DNA of 64,000 bases, from NCBI GenBank assembly GCA_026398415.1, contig JAPLSY010000086.1:110638-174637 (forward strand), read 5' to 3'. The position numbers and the translations under genes were made by a program. Below, one piece after another: positions 19,386 to 28,571 of this stretch. Position 1 is the first letter of the stretch. Each line of letters opens with the position of its first letter. The DNA comes from Kiritimatiellota bacterium. Lineage in GTDB: Bacteria > Verrucomicrobiota > Kiritimatiellia > JAAZAB01. The notes beneath the pieces were generated by a model, which saw only the letters and a list, made by a program, of their open reading frames with translations, had not been told where the DNA came from and did not search any database.

Positions 19386-19684
19386 TAAAGTATTCTCCGG
19401 TGATTATTATATGATACACGGCCCTGCCTATTTAGCGCGCTTCAGGATCCAATGGCATTTCATGAGCATGAACATGTATTTATAAGCTATAATATAACCT
19501 AATTATGAATAAGCGCAACCATTGCAAGCTGGTATCATCAAGAGACCATGCCGCCTCCAATGTTCAATTAGCGCGCCTTTACCGTTGAAAACAGGGGGAA
19601 TCTCCCGATTTTGGTTGCGTCCGCAGTCTGCGATGTGCAAGTATATCGTCCAGCGGATCAGGTGAAATTAGGCCGAAAAGCATT
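19386..19684. promoter_or_regulatory. Divergent intergenic control region
   Basis: 299 nt with no gene, between the FG-GAP gene (minus) and the regulator (plus). AT-rich in the middle. TTTAGCGCGCTT (19431-19442) and ATTAGCGCGCCT (19567-19578) share the core TTAGCGCGC about 136 nt apart, each near one of the two divergent genes; the half AGCGCGCT is palindromic. They are candidate operators for the regulator next door. No convincing promoter boxes could be fixed. Confidence 0.3.
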
Positions 19685-20752
19685 ATGCCTTCCTTTAAAC
19701 AGCACGATTTACCTCAGCAGTTTGCCCAGTGGCTGAAGCAGGAATTGCTTCAGGGCGCTTGGGCCGAAAAATTGCCGTGCGAACGGGAATTATGCCATAT
19801 CGGCGGCGTGAGCCGCAGAACCTTAAGAGCGGCCCTGACGATCCTGCGGACGGACGGTTGGCTGAAAACCGGAGCCCGGCGCGGCAGCCGGATTGTTTTA
19901 CCCAAAGGCGCGTCGCTGGCGACGAAAAAAAGGCGGGTGATAATCATTGCGCATTCTCCGATCGGATCCAGAGGTTCTCTGAATTGGAGTTTTGTTTGGC
20001 TTCTGCAAAGACGGCTACTAAGTCTCGATTATGACGTCCAAATTGATTTCGCACCCCAAAGGGGGCTTGATGATTGGCTGGAGAATTATGTACCGAAACG
20101 CGACTCGCACACTTTTGCGCTGGCCTCGGTGAAAAAAGAGATCCAGGCGTGGTTTGCGGCGCGGGCCTTTAAAGCGATTGTCATGGGTTCCTGCTTCCCC
20201 GGTGTTCGACTGCCCAGTTTGGAAATTGACTATCGGGCTGTTTGCCGGCATGCCGCATCCCTGCTTTTACGCCTGGGGCACAAGCGTCTGCTTTTTCTAA
20301 ATACGGCCGGCGCTTATGCGGGCGATCTGGCCGGCGAAGAGGGTTTTGGCGAAGCCATGCGGATGGTTTCCGCGGCCGGCGCGCATTATACGATTCTGCG
20401 CCATGCGGGTAATACCCGTGATATCCGGCGTTTGCTGGTCGGTACCTTTAAACAACCTCAGCGGCCCACCGCCTTGCTGGTGACCAATGGCTGTTTTGCG
20501 CTGTGCGCGGCCGGAATTCTGGCGGACTTGGGTTTGCGGATTCCCGGGCAAGTGTCGCTCATCTGCCGCGACGACGACGATATGCTCAAGTACTATCTGC
20601 CGGAGATTGCGCATTACGCGGTGCGCGAGGAGGCGCTGATCCGGCAGTCAGTCGCCATGTTCGTTCGTTTGAATGAAAACAAGAATATCCCCAGTAAAAC
20701 CATCGTGCCCGAACTTGTCATGGGGGGGTCGGTTCGATCTTTGGCACCTTAA
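19685..20752 (+). CDS. GntR-type HTH regulator with LacI-like sugar-sensor domain
   Basis: N-terminal winged helix of GntR type at about residues 8-75 (PQQFAQWLKQELLQGAWAEK, CERELCHIGGVSRRTLRAAL), then a periplasmic-binding-protein-like sensor domain of LacI/XylR type (RVIIIAHSPIG, GHKRLLFLNTAGAYAGD, ALLVTNGCFALCAAGILADLG). 355 residues. This architecture is familiar from Lentisphaerota, Planctomycetota and relatives and usually controls neighbouring sugar-utilisation genes, so it probably regulates 17301-30752. Confidence 0.8.
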   Translation: MPSFKQHDLPQQFAQWLKQELLQGAWAEKLPCERELCHIGGVSRRTLRAALTILRTDGWLKTGARRGSRIVLPKGASLATKKRRVIIIAHSPIGSRGSLNWSFVWLLQRRLLSLDYDVQIDFAPQRGLDDWLENYVPKRDSHTFALASVKKEIQAWFAARAFKAIVMGSCFPGVRLPSLEIDYRAVCRHAASLLLRLGHKRLLFLNTAGAYAGDLAGEEGFGEAMRMVSAAGAHYTILRHAGNTRDIRRLLVGTFKQPQRPTALLVTNGCFALCAAGILADLGLRIPGQVSLICRDDDDMLKYYLPEIAHYAVREEALIRQSVAMFVRLNENKNIPSKTIVPELVMGGSVRSLAP

Positions 20753-20771
20753 TGAGACCAGTACAAAGTGT

Positions 20772-20799
20772 TTGTTTGAACGATTAAGCCTGTTATATC
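20772..20799 (+). promoter_or_regulatory. Possible promoter for the 20876 operon
   Basis: TTGTTT (20772-20777), 16 nt, TATATC (20794-20799), about 75 nt before the TTG start at 20876. Weak -35, reasonable -10. Confidence 0.3.
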
Positions 20800-20875
20800 C
20801 TGTTATTAAAGCAATAATTCCATGTAGCGCTTTGAAACGTGCCGAATATGTAAAATTAAACTGAGGAGCGACAGC

Positions 20876-23641
20876 TTGAAAAGGCAATTAATCACCAAAG
20901 GATTTGACGATTTTTCAAAGGGTACATTCGGTAACGGCGGACATAACCTCTACGTTTCCCGCCAAGGAATATTGCAGCGCATCCACCAGACCGATGTTGA
21001 CCGTAACGGTTATGTTGATTTGGTTTTTTGCAACGCCCAGAAGCAGGAGGAAAGTGTTCCAATATATATCTACGCTGACCCAGTTCATTTTCCAGAACAA
21101 AGGGAAGAGCTGTTCATCCGCGGGTCGAGGTGCGCGGAAGTCGCTGATATCAGCGGCGCCGGTTATGACGACCTGGTTGTCGGCTTCGGGTGGGATGGGG
21201 TGAATGCAAATCTCAACGCGACCATCCTCTATGGCGCCGCGGATGGGCTGACCGCTAAATACCTTGATTTTTTGCCGGCGCCCGGAGCTTCTGCGGTGGC
21301 CGCGGGTGATTTCAAAGGCACCGGCCGAACAAGCTTGGCATTTATTTCGCAGGGAAAAATCAAGGTTTTTTACCAAGGGGCCAAGGGCTTTCCCATCGGC
21401 GCGTGCGAGGTGCATGAATTCCCCGAAGCAGATAAAATTGCCGCCGTTTGGGACGGCAAAGTCGGGAAACATCATCTTTTAATAAAAAAGGCAGACGGTA
21501 GCTGCTTCATAATCAAGGCATCATCCAACGGTCTTGATTTCCACTGCGGCCATGTAAAGTTGTGTGATAAAGAGCCGGAGGATAAACGGGGGGGCAATGC
21601 TGATGAAACAGATCTCCAAGCCAAAAACGCTGGTTCCGCCCTCCAAACAGTGCCGATTGGTTCTTCCCGGATCCAAACGCTGCTGCTGAAAGTTACAAAA
21701 TCCGTTGAAGCCCAGACTTATGTGTTCATTGCCAACAAGCGCAAATGTTTTCTCTATCCGTATGCAGATTTTAAGTTGGGGGTCCCCCTGGTTTTTAACT
21801 GTGAAAACGCGCTCGCCGTGGCGAGTGGCGATATCAACAAAAGCGGTTTTACCGATCTTGTTTTTGCCTGTAGGGATGCCTCGACCGGCAAGGAGGTGTC
21901 ATGGGTTTATTATGGGGATGAAAGCGGCTGGAATGAAAAGAACAGGCGCGCCTTGAAAACATTCAATGCCCTTGATGTTGTCATCGCCGATTTCAGTGGC
22001 GAGGGCTACCAGGACATTGTCATCTGCCAGGGACAGACGGTGGAATCTTATACCTGCCAAACGCTCATTTTCAGCACAAATGCCAGCGGACTTGCCAAGG
22101 AACCGATCCGTCTGCTGGCCCACAATCCAGCACGCGCCTTGGTCATCCGTGCCGGGGAGGCAAAGAAACCCCGCCTGCTTTTAATCAACCAGACCAGTGG
22201 GTCGCGAATTGGCAATGGCGATGCATGGATTTATCCCGGCGGTCCCGGGGGATTCACCAAGGCAAACCGCATCGACCTCCAATCCTGGGGTGCTTGCGAC
22301 ATGGTTTGCTGTGATTTAAATGATCGCGGGTATCCCGATTTGGTGTTTGCGAATAACGCTGAGCTTTCACCATGGCTCGACCCCGGCTCCTACATATTTA
22401 AGGGTTCAGGCCAGGGATATAGTTATAAGCCGGATGTGATCCTGCCTACCTCAAGGGCGATACGGGTAATTGCCGGGGACTTTAACAGGGACGGGTTTCT
22501 CGACCTGGCAGTTGTCGGCTGTCAGGACTTAATGGTAATCTTTTACGGATCAGCCAAGGGGTTCCTTCCTGAAAACAGCGTTAAAATAAAGATGGAATAC
22601 AATGGGAAAAAATGTAATGAATCGATAGGACTATGTTGCGCCGATCTGAATAATGACGGCTGGTTGGATATTTTGGTAGGATCGTATATTAGCAATTCGG
22701 TTTTTATATTATGGGGCGGGCCGCAAGGGTATAGTTTTGATAATGCTCAGGTTATCACTGTGCGTGAGCCGCTCAATGTAAAAATAGCCGATCTCAATAA
22801 AGATGGTTATCCCGATCTCATAATCGGCGGCGGTTATCTGCTTAATCCAACTTCGACCATTCAGGAGAGTTTTGTATCCATATACTGGGGATCGGTCGAG
22901 GGGTACAGCGAAAACAGGAAAACGCTTCTGCCCGCCTGCTGCCCTTCATCTTTTTCCGTAGCTGACTTTGATAATGACGGCTGGCTGGATCTTTTTGTCG
23001 CTTCGTACCAGGATGGACGGATGCGAGACATTGATGACTTTATCTATTGGAACCAGAAGGAAAAGGGATTTTCGGCGCATAAACGGCAATTATTGCGCTC
23101 CCATGCGGGAGCCGGAAGTTTTGCCGCTGATTTCAACGAGGACGGCTGGATTGACCTCGCCGTGGCTCAGCATAAAGAGTACGGCAATCATCTCTGCAAT
23201 TCCAAGGTCTGGTATAACGGACCATGCGGGTTTGATGAAAAAAATACGATCAACCTGCCTTCTGAAGGCATTGAAGGTTTGGGCAATGTTGATGTCGGCA
23301 ATGTCATGGACCGGGGGCCGGATGAGTATTACACCTCCATGCCATTTGAACTCGACGCCGAATGCGGGATGACTTCATTCGAATGTGTCGCGGATATTCC
23401 GCGCAAGACCTGGGTGAAAGCGCAAATCCGGCTGGCAGATTCCAGGGAGGCATTGGAAAAAACCATCTGGCAGGGACCGGTTGGTCCAGCAAGCTGGTTT
23501 AACATCGGGGAGCGAGTGGACCAAACATTGTTTCGAGGCCAATGGGTGCAGTACCGGCTGGCAGTCGGCGCCTATAATTCGCTCAATACACCGCGGATCA
23601 GCCAAGTCACGGTAAATCTGGAAATAATGCCCGCGCGTTAA
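20876..23641 (+). CDS. Large FG-GAP/VCBS-repeat protein with no signal peptide
   Basis: 921 residues carrying about eleven FG-GAP/VCBS-type calcium loops, such as DVDRNGYVDLVFC, DISGAGYDDLVVG, DINKSGFTDLVFA, DLNDRGYPDLVFA, DFNRDGFLDLAVV, DLNNDGWLDILVG, DLNKDGYPDLIIG, DFDNDGWLDLFVA and DFNEDGWIDLAVA. It should form one or two beta-propellers; the last 130 residues are a separate beta domain. TTG start at 20876 with GAGGAG upstream. The N terminus (MKRQLITKGFDDFSKGTF) is not a signal sequence, which is odd for this family. First gene of the plus-strand block to 30752; a hairpin follows at 23643. Confidence 0.75.
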   Translation: MKRQLITKGFDDFSKGTFGNGGHNLYVSRQGILQRIHQTDVDRNGYVDLVFCNAQKQEESVPIYIYADPVHFPEQREELFIRGSRCAEVADISGAGYDDLVVGFGWDGVNANLNATILYGAADGLTAKYLDFLPAPGASAVAAGDFKGTGRTSLAFISQGKIKVFYQGAKGFPIGACEVHEFPEADKIAAVWDGKVGKHHLLIKKADGSCFIIKASSNGLDFHCGHVKLCDKEPEDKRGGNADETDLQAKNAGSALQTVPIGSSRIQTLLLKVTKSVEAQTYVFIANKRKCFLYPYADFKLGVPLVFNCENALAVASGDINKSGFTDLVFACRDASTGKEVSWVYYGDESGWNEKNRRALKTFNALDVVIADFSGEGYQDIVICQGQTVESYTCQTLIFSTNASGLAKEPIRLLAHNPARALVIRAGEAKKPRLLLINQTSGSRIGNGDAWIYPGGPGGFTKANRIDLQSWGACDMVCCDLNDRGYPDLVFANNAELSPWLDPGSYIFKGSGQGYSYKPDVILPTSRAIRVIAGDFNRDGFLDLAVVGCQDLMVIFYGSAKGFLPENSVKIKMEYNGKKCNESIGLCCADLNNDGWLDILVGSYISNSVFILWGGPQGYSFDNAQVITVREPLNVKIADLNKDGYPDLIIGGGYLLNPTSTIQESFVSIYWGSVEGYSENRKTLLPACCPSSFSVADFDNDGWLDLFVASYQDGRMRDIDDFIYWNQKEKGFSAHKRQLLRSHAGAGSFAADFNEDGWIDLAVAQHKEYGNHLCNSKVWYNGPCGFDEKNTINLPSEGIEGLGNVDVGNVMDRGPDEYYTSMPFELDAECGMTSFECVADIPRKTWVKAQIRLADSREALEKTIWQGPVGPASWFNIGERVDQTLFRGQWVQYRLAVGAYNSLNTPRISQVTVNLEIMPAR

Positions 23642-23642
23642 C

Positions 23643-23662
23643 TACAAAACTTGAGTTTTGTA
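23643..23662 (+). terminator. Hairpin after the FG-GAP gene
   Basis: A 9-bp perfect stem (TACAAAACT / AGTTTTGTA, loop TG) directly behind the stop at 23641, followed by ATTTAGTTTTT. Likely rho-independent terminator, weak in GC. Confidence 0.55.
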
Positions 23663-23819
23663 ATTTAGTTTTTGACACATTTTGAGGCGGGTTAACCAGC
23701 GCATGCATTTGATTTGAACGGCGCAGCAGGCCCCGGCGGTGGTTCGTGCGGTAACAACATACTGGATAAAAATCTCAGCAACGGCATTTGCCGTCACTGA
23801 TTCAGCAAGGAGGTAAAAA

Positions 23820-25049
23820 ATGGAAAAACTGGCAATCAATGGCGGGACTCCACTGCGGCAAATTCCTTTTCCGCCCCGGAACCCTTACGGGCAGGAAGAA
23901 ATCCGTGAATTAACCGAAGCGATTAATACACAGAATTTATTTGCCTTAAGCGGCAAAAAGGTGGTCGGTTTTGAAAAACGGTTTGCGGAAAAATATAATT
24001 CGCAATATGCCGCCGCCTGTTCTTCCGGCACGGCCGCCTTGCATCTTTCCGTCGCTGCCCTGGATTTGGATCCCGGCAGTGAAATTATCACCTGCCCGGT
24101 TACGGACTTTGGAACCATTGCCGGTCTTATTTTCCAGGGGTGCATCCCGATTTTTGCGGATTGGAAGGCAGATACATACAATGTGGATCCGGACGATATT
24201 GAACGCAAGATCACGGAAAAAACCAAGGCCATTATCGTTGTCCAGTTGTTCGGCAATCCCTGCGATATGGACCGTATCGTGGCCATTGCCAGGAAACATC
24301 ACCTGCCGCTGATCGAGGACTGTTGCCAGGCCTACTTTACGTACTACAAGGATAAATTGGTCGGTACTTTTGGCGATATCGGCTGTTTTTCCATGCAACA
24401 ATCCAAGCACCTCTGTTCCGGTGAAGGCGGAATCTGTATAACCAATAACGAAAAATATGCCATGCGTATGTGTCTTTTTCGCGATAAAGGTTGGGAAAAC
24501 CGGGGCAAGTGGGGGCCCCGGGCCTATAGCTTCCTGGGATTAAATTACCGCATGAATGAGCTGACCGGCGCCGTATGCCTGGCGCAGTTGAAAAAAGCGG
24601 AATTTGCGGCTAAAAGGCGACATGAACTCGGGATGCTGTTAAACGATCAAATCAAGGATGTGCCGGGAATAAAGCTGGCGCCGGTTGGTTCTCACGGCTA
24701 TCACACGTTTTGGGCCTATGCCTTCAAAGTGTTCGGTTACGATGCCGAGTTGTTTACCAAGGCATTAACTGCCGAAGGTGTCCCGGCGTCTTTTGGGTAC
24801 ACCGGAAAGCCGATTTACCTGTGCACCGAAGCGTTGACGAAAAAGAAAACGTTCGGCAATTCAGGTTATCCGTTCAATTCCCCGTATTACGGCAAAACGA
24901 TCGAATACAAGGAGGGGCTATGCCCCGTTGCGGAAAAAGAACTTACCCAGATCGTGGCCGTGGGACTTCACGAATACTGGAGTGAACGGGATATTCAGGA
25001 TGTTGCGGCGGCCATCCGCAAGGTGGCCGGAGGACTTGGGCGCAAATAA
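23820..25049 (+). CDS. DegT/DnrJ/EryC1/StrS-family aminotransferase
   Basis: PLP enzyme that aminates a keto-sugar or keto-cyclitol (or acts in reverse). Family marks: ACSSGTAALHLS near residue 67, VVQLFGNPCDM, the PLP-nitrogen Asp in LIEDCCQ (Asp167), the Schiff-base Lys in SMQQSKHLCSGEGG (Lys196), GLNYRMNELTGAV. 409 residues. AGGAGG ribosome site. Paired with a dehydrogenase at 27583, a combination common in amino-sugar and aminocyclitol pathways; the substrate cannot be read from sequence. Confidence 0.85.
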   Translation: MEKLAINGGTPLRQIPFPPRNPYGQEEIRELTEAINTQNLFALSGKKVVGFEKRFAEKYNSQYAAACSSGTAALHLSVAALDLDPGSEIITCPVTDFGTIAGLIFQGCIPIFADWKADTYNVDPDDIERKITEKTKAIIVVQLFGNPCDMDRIVAIARKHHLPLIEDCCQAYFTYYKDKLVGTFGDIGCFSMQQSKHLCSGEGGICITNNEKYAMRMCLFRDKGWENRGKWGPRAYSFLGLNYRMNELTGAVCLAQLKKAEFAAKRRHELGMLLNDQIKDVPGIKLAPVGSHGYHTFWAYAFKVFGYDAELFTKALTAEGVPASFGYTGKPIYLCTEALTKKKTFGNSGYPFNSPYYGKTIEYKEGLCPVAEKELTQIVAVGLHEYWSERDIQDVAAAIRKVAGGLGRK

Positions 25050-25082
25050 CCTTTGCGCAGGGGTTGCCGGGGAACGGTTCTG

Positions 25083-26330
25083 ATGAACAAATTCACCGTT
25101 GGATCAGGTGGCGTGGATATCACTCCGCCCTTCCATGTGCCTTATCTTGGGATTGATCCGCGGCATGCTTTTTTCAGGCAGGTTCACGATCCGCTATATG
25201 CCCGCAGCGTATTTCTCGGCAATCGTCAGACCGAGGCCATGATCATTTCCGTTAATGGCATTGGTTTTGACAATCATCTGCTCGGCCACGATCGGAATTT
25301 TACGGATGAAGTCAGATCGCGTATCGAGACTAAAACCGGAATTCCACGGGCCCATATCATGCTGGCCTCCAGCCATGTTCACTCATCGCCGGATACGATT
25401 AATTTCCGTCCGTTGAAGGATCATCCCGGGGTGGGGGCATGGTTGGAAGAGTTGATCGGCCGGATTGTCGATTCGGCGGTGATGGCTAGGCAGAACACGT
25501 TTGAAGCCGTTTTGAAAATTGGCCGGGGCGCGGTGAGGGGAATTGCCAAAAACCGAAGGAATGACGCCGAATTGGATGAAGAGCTCATTGTCCTGGTTTT
25601 TGAATCCGGGCAGGGCGAAAAAATATTTTTACTCAATTTTGCGTGTCATCCCGTAATTATGCAGGTTCAGGAGTCGGTCAGCGCGGATTTTGTGGGCGTG
25701 GTGGAAAGCCAGATGGAGGCGTTGATCCCCAATACCCGGGCCTGTGTGTTTCTTCAAGGCGCCTGTGCCGATATCGATCCGGCGACCGGCTGCTCGAAAA
25801 ACTATCGGGATGTTTATGACACTGGAATGGCGCTGGTCGGGGAAAGCGCCAGAATATACACACAACTGAACTTGGCGCACGCTGAAACCGAGCCCAATCA
25901 TTTGCGTGTTGAGACGGCTAAAATTGCGCTTCCTTCCCGACCGTTGCCAAAGGGCGCCGAGCTGGCCGTTCTGAAAGAAAAAGCTAAAAACGGTGATAGC
26001 TTGGCGGAAGAGGCGATATGGCGGATCAAAGAAGGCGGCCAGGATTTTATGGGGGAAATACAGATGATGCGGGTTGGCCGTGCGGTTTTGGCAGGATTTC
26101 CCGGCGAGCTGTTTGCCGAATTTGGAATGGCGATTAAGGATATATGCAAGCCGGATATCGGTGTTCCGATCGGATACGCGAATGGCTATCTCGGGTATAT
26201 TGCTCCCCAGTCAGCCTGGGAAAAGGGCGGTTATGAAGTTATGCTGGGACCATGGTCGAAAATCGGACCGGACGGGCAGGCGATGTTATTGGACGTTGCG
26301 GCCAAACTGGTAAAACGCATTGCCCGTTGA
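25083..26330 (+). CDS. Second ceramidase-like protein without signal peptide
   Basis: Same fold family as 1595-2965: ASSHVHSSPD holds the HxH pair (His98, His100), FACHPVIM, QGACADIDP and GFPGELFAEFG follow in the same order, and GYIAPQ near the C terminus matches GYIPDC of the other copy. 415 residues from the ATG at 25083; a TTG at 25053 is open but lacks support. No export signal. In this operon it may hydrolyse an N-acyl bond before the aminotransferase and dehydrogenase act; that is an inference from context. Confidence 0.65.
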   Translation: MNKFTVGSGGVDITPPFHVPYLGIDPRHAFFRQVHDPLYARSVFLGNRQTEAMIISVNGIGFDNHLLGHDRNFTDEVRSRIETKTGIPRAHIMLASSHVHSSPDTINFRPLKDHPGVGAWLEELIGRIVDSAVMARQNTFEAVLKIGRGAVRGIAKNRRNDAELDEELIVLVFESGQGEKIFLLNFACHPVIMQVQESVSADFVGVVESQMEALIPNTRACVFLQGACADIDPATGCSKNYRDVYDTGMALVGESARIYTQLNLAHAETEPNHLRVETAKIALPSRPLPKGAELAVLKEKAKNGDSLAEEAIWRIKEGGQDFMGEIQMMRVGRAVLAGFPGELFAEFGMAIKDICKPDIGVPIGYANGYLGYIAPQSAWEKGGYEVMLGPWSKIGPDGQAMLLDVAAKLVKRIAR

Positions 26331-26387
26331 CATAATTTGCCAACGGATTGAAGAAAACCACCGATATAATTGAAAGGGGTTTGCATC

Positions 26388-27515
26388 ATGGCAATGAACT
26401 TGCGTGAACGTATTTTAACCGTCTATCGGGGCGCAACGCCGGATGTTGTTCCCTACATGCTCGATCTTTCCCACTGGTTTTATCATAAAAACCATCTGCC
26501 ATGGGATTTAAGCAAATCCTATGATCAACCGGAATACGAACTCATTGATTATCATAAAAAGGTGGGCGCCGGTTTTTATTTGCCGAATCTGGGCGCCATG
26601 TATTCGGCCACCTATCCGGCCGACGTGGTTGCGGAAATGGAGAAGAAGGATTCCAAGGATGCTCCGGAAATTACCTGGCGTTTCCGGACACCGCTTGGAA
26701 CGATTGAACGGACACGAGTTTGGGAGGAGCAAACCTATGCCTGGGGCATGAAAAACTGGTGTGTCAGCACGGAGCAGAACCTGAAAGCGCTTGGTTATGC
26801 CATGGGGGGGCGGACTTTTTCGCCGTGTTGGGATAAATACCGGATGTGGACGGAGTCGGTCGGTGATACGGGTGTGGTCTATCTGGTTATTGGCTATAGC
26901 GCCATGGGGTATATTCTGAATTACTGGATGGGCATCGAGCAAGCTATGTACGCCGCCAACGATTGGCCCGATACGCTCCATGCGGTTGTCGATCAGATCA
27001 ATGCCAATCTGCTCCAATTGATTGACCTGGCGGCCGCCTCGCCGGCGGAAGTCATCCTGCTCGGCGATAATTTTTCCAGTGATATTCAGCCGCCGTATTT
27101 TTTCAATGAATGGACGCGACCCTATTACGCGGAAGCCATCCGGCGCTTGCATGCGGCCGGCAAGCACGTGGCGGTGCATATCGACGGCCGGCTCCGCGGC
27201 GCGCTCAGGATGATTCGTGAGACGGCCGCTGATTGCGGCGATGCCATCACGCCCCGTCCCACCGGCGACTTGACGCCGGCCGAATGCCGGGCGGAGGCCG
27301 GGCCGGATTTCATTTTGTCCGGTGGTGTCAGTCCTAACCTTTGGTTGCCTAATATCGACATATCCGAATTCAAGCGTGCCGTCCTGGCGTGGCTGGAAAC
27401 GAAACAACAAAGTTCGCGGCTGATCGCTAATGCGGGCGACCAGGTGCCGCCCGGGGCCGCTGAAGAGCGCATCGAAATCATGCGGGACATGGTGGCGAAA
27501 CATGGGCGTTTTTAA
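26388..27515 (+). CDS. Uroporphyrinogen decarboxylase (URO-D)-like protein
   Basis: 375-residue protein of the URO-D fold, related to HemE and to the MtaA/CmuA corrinoid methyltransferases. Start ATG at 26388 behind AAAGGGG. Recognisable: NLRERILTVYRGATPDVVPYM at the N terminus, a central ELDN-like EVILLGDNFSSDIQPPYFF, HIDGRLRGALRMI and FILSGGVSPNLW. HemE active-site Arg-rich start is not evident, so haem synthesis is unlikely. In this operon it could be a corrinoid-dependent or other C1-transfer step; no corrinoid protein is in view. Confidence 0.65.
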   Translation: MAMNLRERILTVYRGATPDVVPYMLDLSHWFYHKNHLPWDLSKSYDQPEYELIDYHKKVGAGFYLPNLGAMYSATYPADVVAEMEKKDSKDAPEITWRFRTPLGTIERTRVWEEQTYAWGMKNWCVSTEQNLKALGYAMGGRTFSPCWDKYRMWTESVGDTGVVYLVIGYSAMGYILNYWMGIEQAMYAANDWPDTLHAVVDQINANLLQLIDLAAASPAEVILLGDNFSSDIQPPYFFNEWTRPYYAEAIRRLHAAGKHVAVHIDGRLRGALRMIRETAADCGDAITPRPTGDLTPAECRAEAGPDFILSGGVSPNLWLPNIDISEFKRAVLAWLETKQQSSRLIANAGDQVPPGAAEERIEIMRDMVAKHGRF

Positions 27516-27582
27516 GCGGGGCGGAGCATCCGCCCGGGCATTTGGTGCAGGTGGCCATTATGGCAAAGGGGAAGCTGTAATA

Positions 27583-28440
27583 ATGAAGAAAATTGGTTTT
27601 ATTGATTATTATCTGGATCAGTGGCATGCCAACAATTATCCGCAAATGATCCGTGAAAGTGTGTTTAAAAACAGGTTTGATGTAGTCCTGGCTTGGGCCG
27701 AGATTGAGCCGGAAGGCAAAAAAAGTACCGATCAGTGGTGCGCCGAACAGAAAGTCGCCAAGGCGGCGAGCATTGAAGAGGTCGTGGAGCAATGCGATTG
27801 CCTGGTTGTCCTTGCGCCAAACAACGCTGAGCGTCATGATGATCTGGCCGATCTGCCGTTAAAAAGCGGCAAGCCCGTATATATTGACAAACCGATCGCC
27901 CCTTCGTTGGCGGCGGCGCGGCGGCTCTTCGAAAAGGCGGAAAAATACGGCACGCCCATGATGTCATCTTCGGCGCTGCGTTTTGGGTCGGCATTGGAGA
28001 AGGCGATTAAGGAAACAATCAACGGTCAAGCCGTGCGCTTCGCGGCTACCCGTGGTGATGGCATCTTTCCCATCTATGCCATTCACCTGGTTGAAATGCT
28101 GGTTATGCTTTTGGGCGCGGGGGCCAGGCAAGTAATGCAATGCGGAACCGAACATGCCCCCTTGATGCTTGTTGACTATGCCGATGGGCGCCGGGGGGTT
28201 GTCAATTTGTTTCCCAGCCATCCGTATCAAATCAGTGTCCAGTATGCCGACAAAGAATCGCTGGTCATTGATGTTATGGATGATTTTTTCCCGCGCTTTA
28301 TCGAGGCGATGCTTGCGTTCTTTGAGAGCGGCAGATCGCCGGTACCGAAGGAACAGACGCTGGAGATTGCGGCTTTAATTGAAGCCGGCATTGCGGCCCT
28401 GCGAACCCCGGATCGTTGGCTGCCCGTATGCGGACAGTAG
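27583..28440 (+). CDS. Short Gfo/Idh/MocA-type oxidoreductase
   Basis: 285-residue NAD(P)-dependent dehydrogenase of the Gfo/Idh/MocA kind: Rossmann start MKKIGFID, CDCLVVLAPNNAERH and the KPVYIDKPIAPS motif (family EKP). The glycine-rich GxGxxG loop is replaced by DYYLDQWHANNY, which is unusual, and the protein is shorter than the typical 340-390 residues. Start ATG at 27583 with GGGGAA before it. Likely works on the same keto/hydroxy substrate as the aminotransferase. Confidence 0.6.
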   Translation: MKKIGFIDYYLDQWHANNYPQMIRESVFKNRFDVVLAWAEIEPEGKKSTDQWCAEQKVAKAASIEEVVEQCDCLVVLAPNNAERHDDLADLPLKSGKPVYIDKPIAPSLAAARRLFEKAEKYGTPMMSSSALRFGSALEKAIKETINGQAVRFAATRGDGIFPIYAIHLVEMLVMLLGAGARQVMQCGTEHAPLMLVDYADGRRGVVNLFPSHPYQISVQYADKESLVIDVMDDFFPRFIEAMLAFFESGRSPVPKEQTLEIAALIEAGIAALRTPDRWLPVCGQ

Positions 28441-28571
28441 CAATTCGTCTTTTCCATCACTTCTACGAGGGCCACAATTTGCCGCAAATGGCATGTATAG
28501 TCTTGGCGCGACTTAAACACGCTCACATGCCCGATAAATTTGATAATTAGAAGTTCAGGAAGGAGGCGGAT

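Noticed and set aside
26508..27503. 331-codon open frame on the minus strand
   Set aside because: Antisense to the URO-D-like gene, which has a good ribosome site and family-like sequence.
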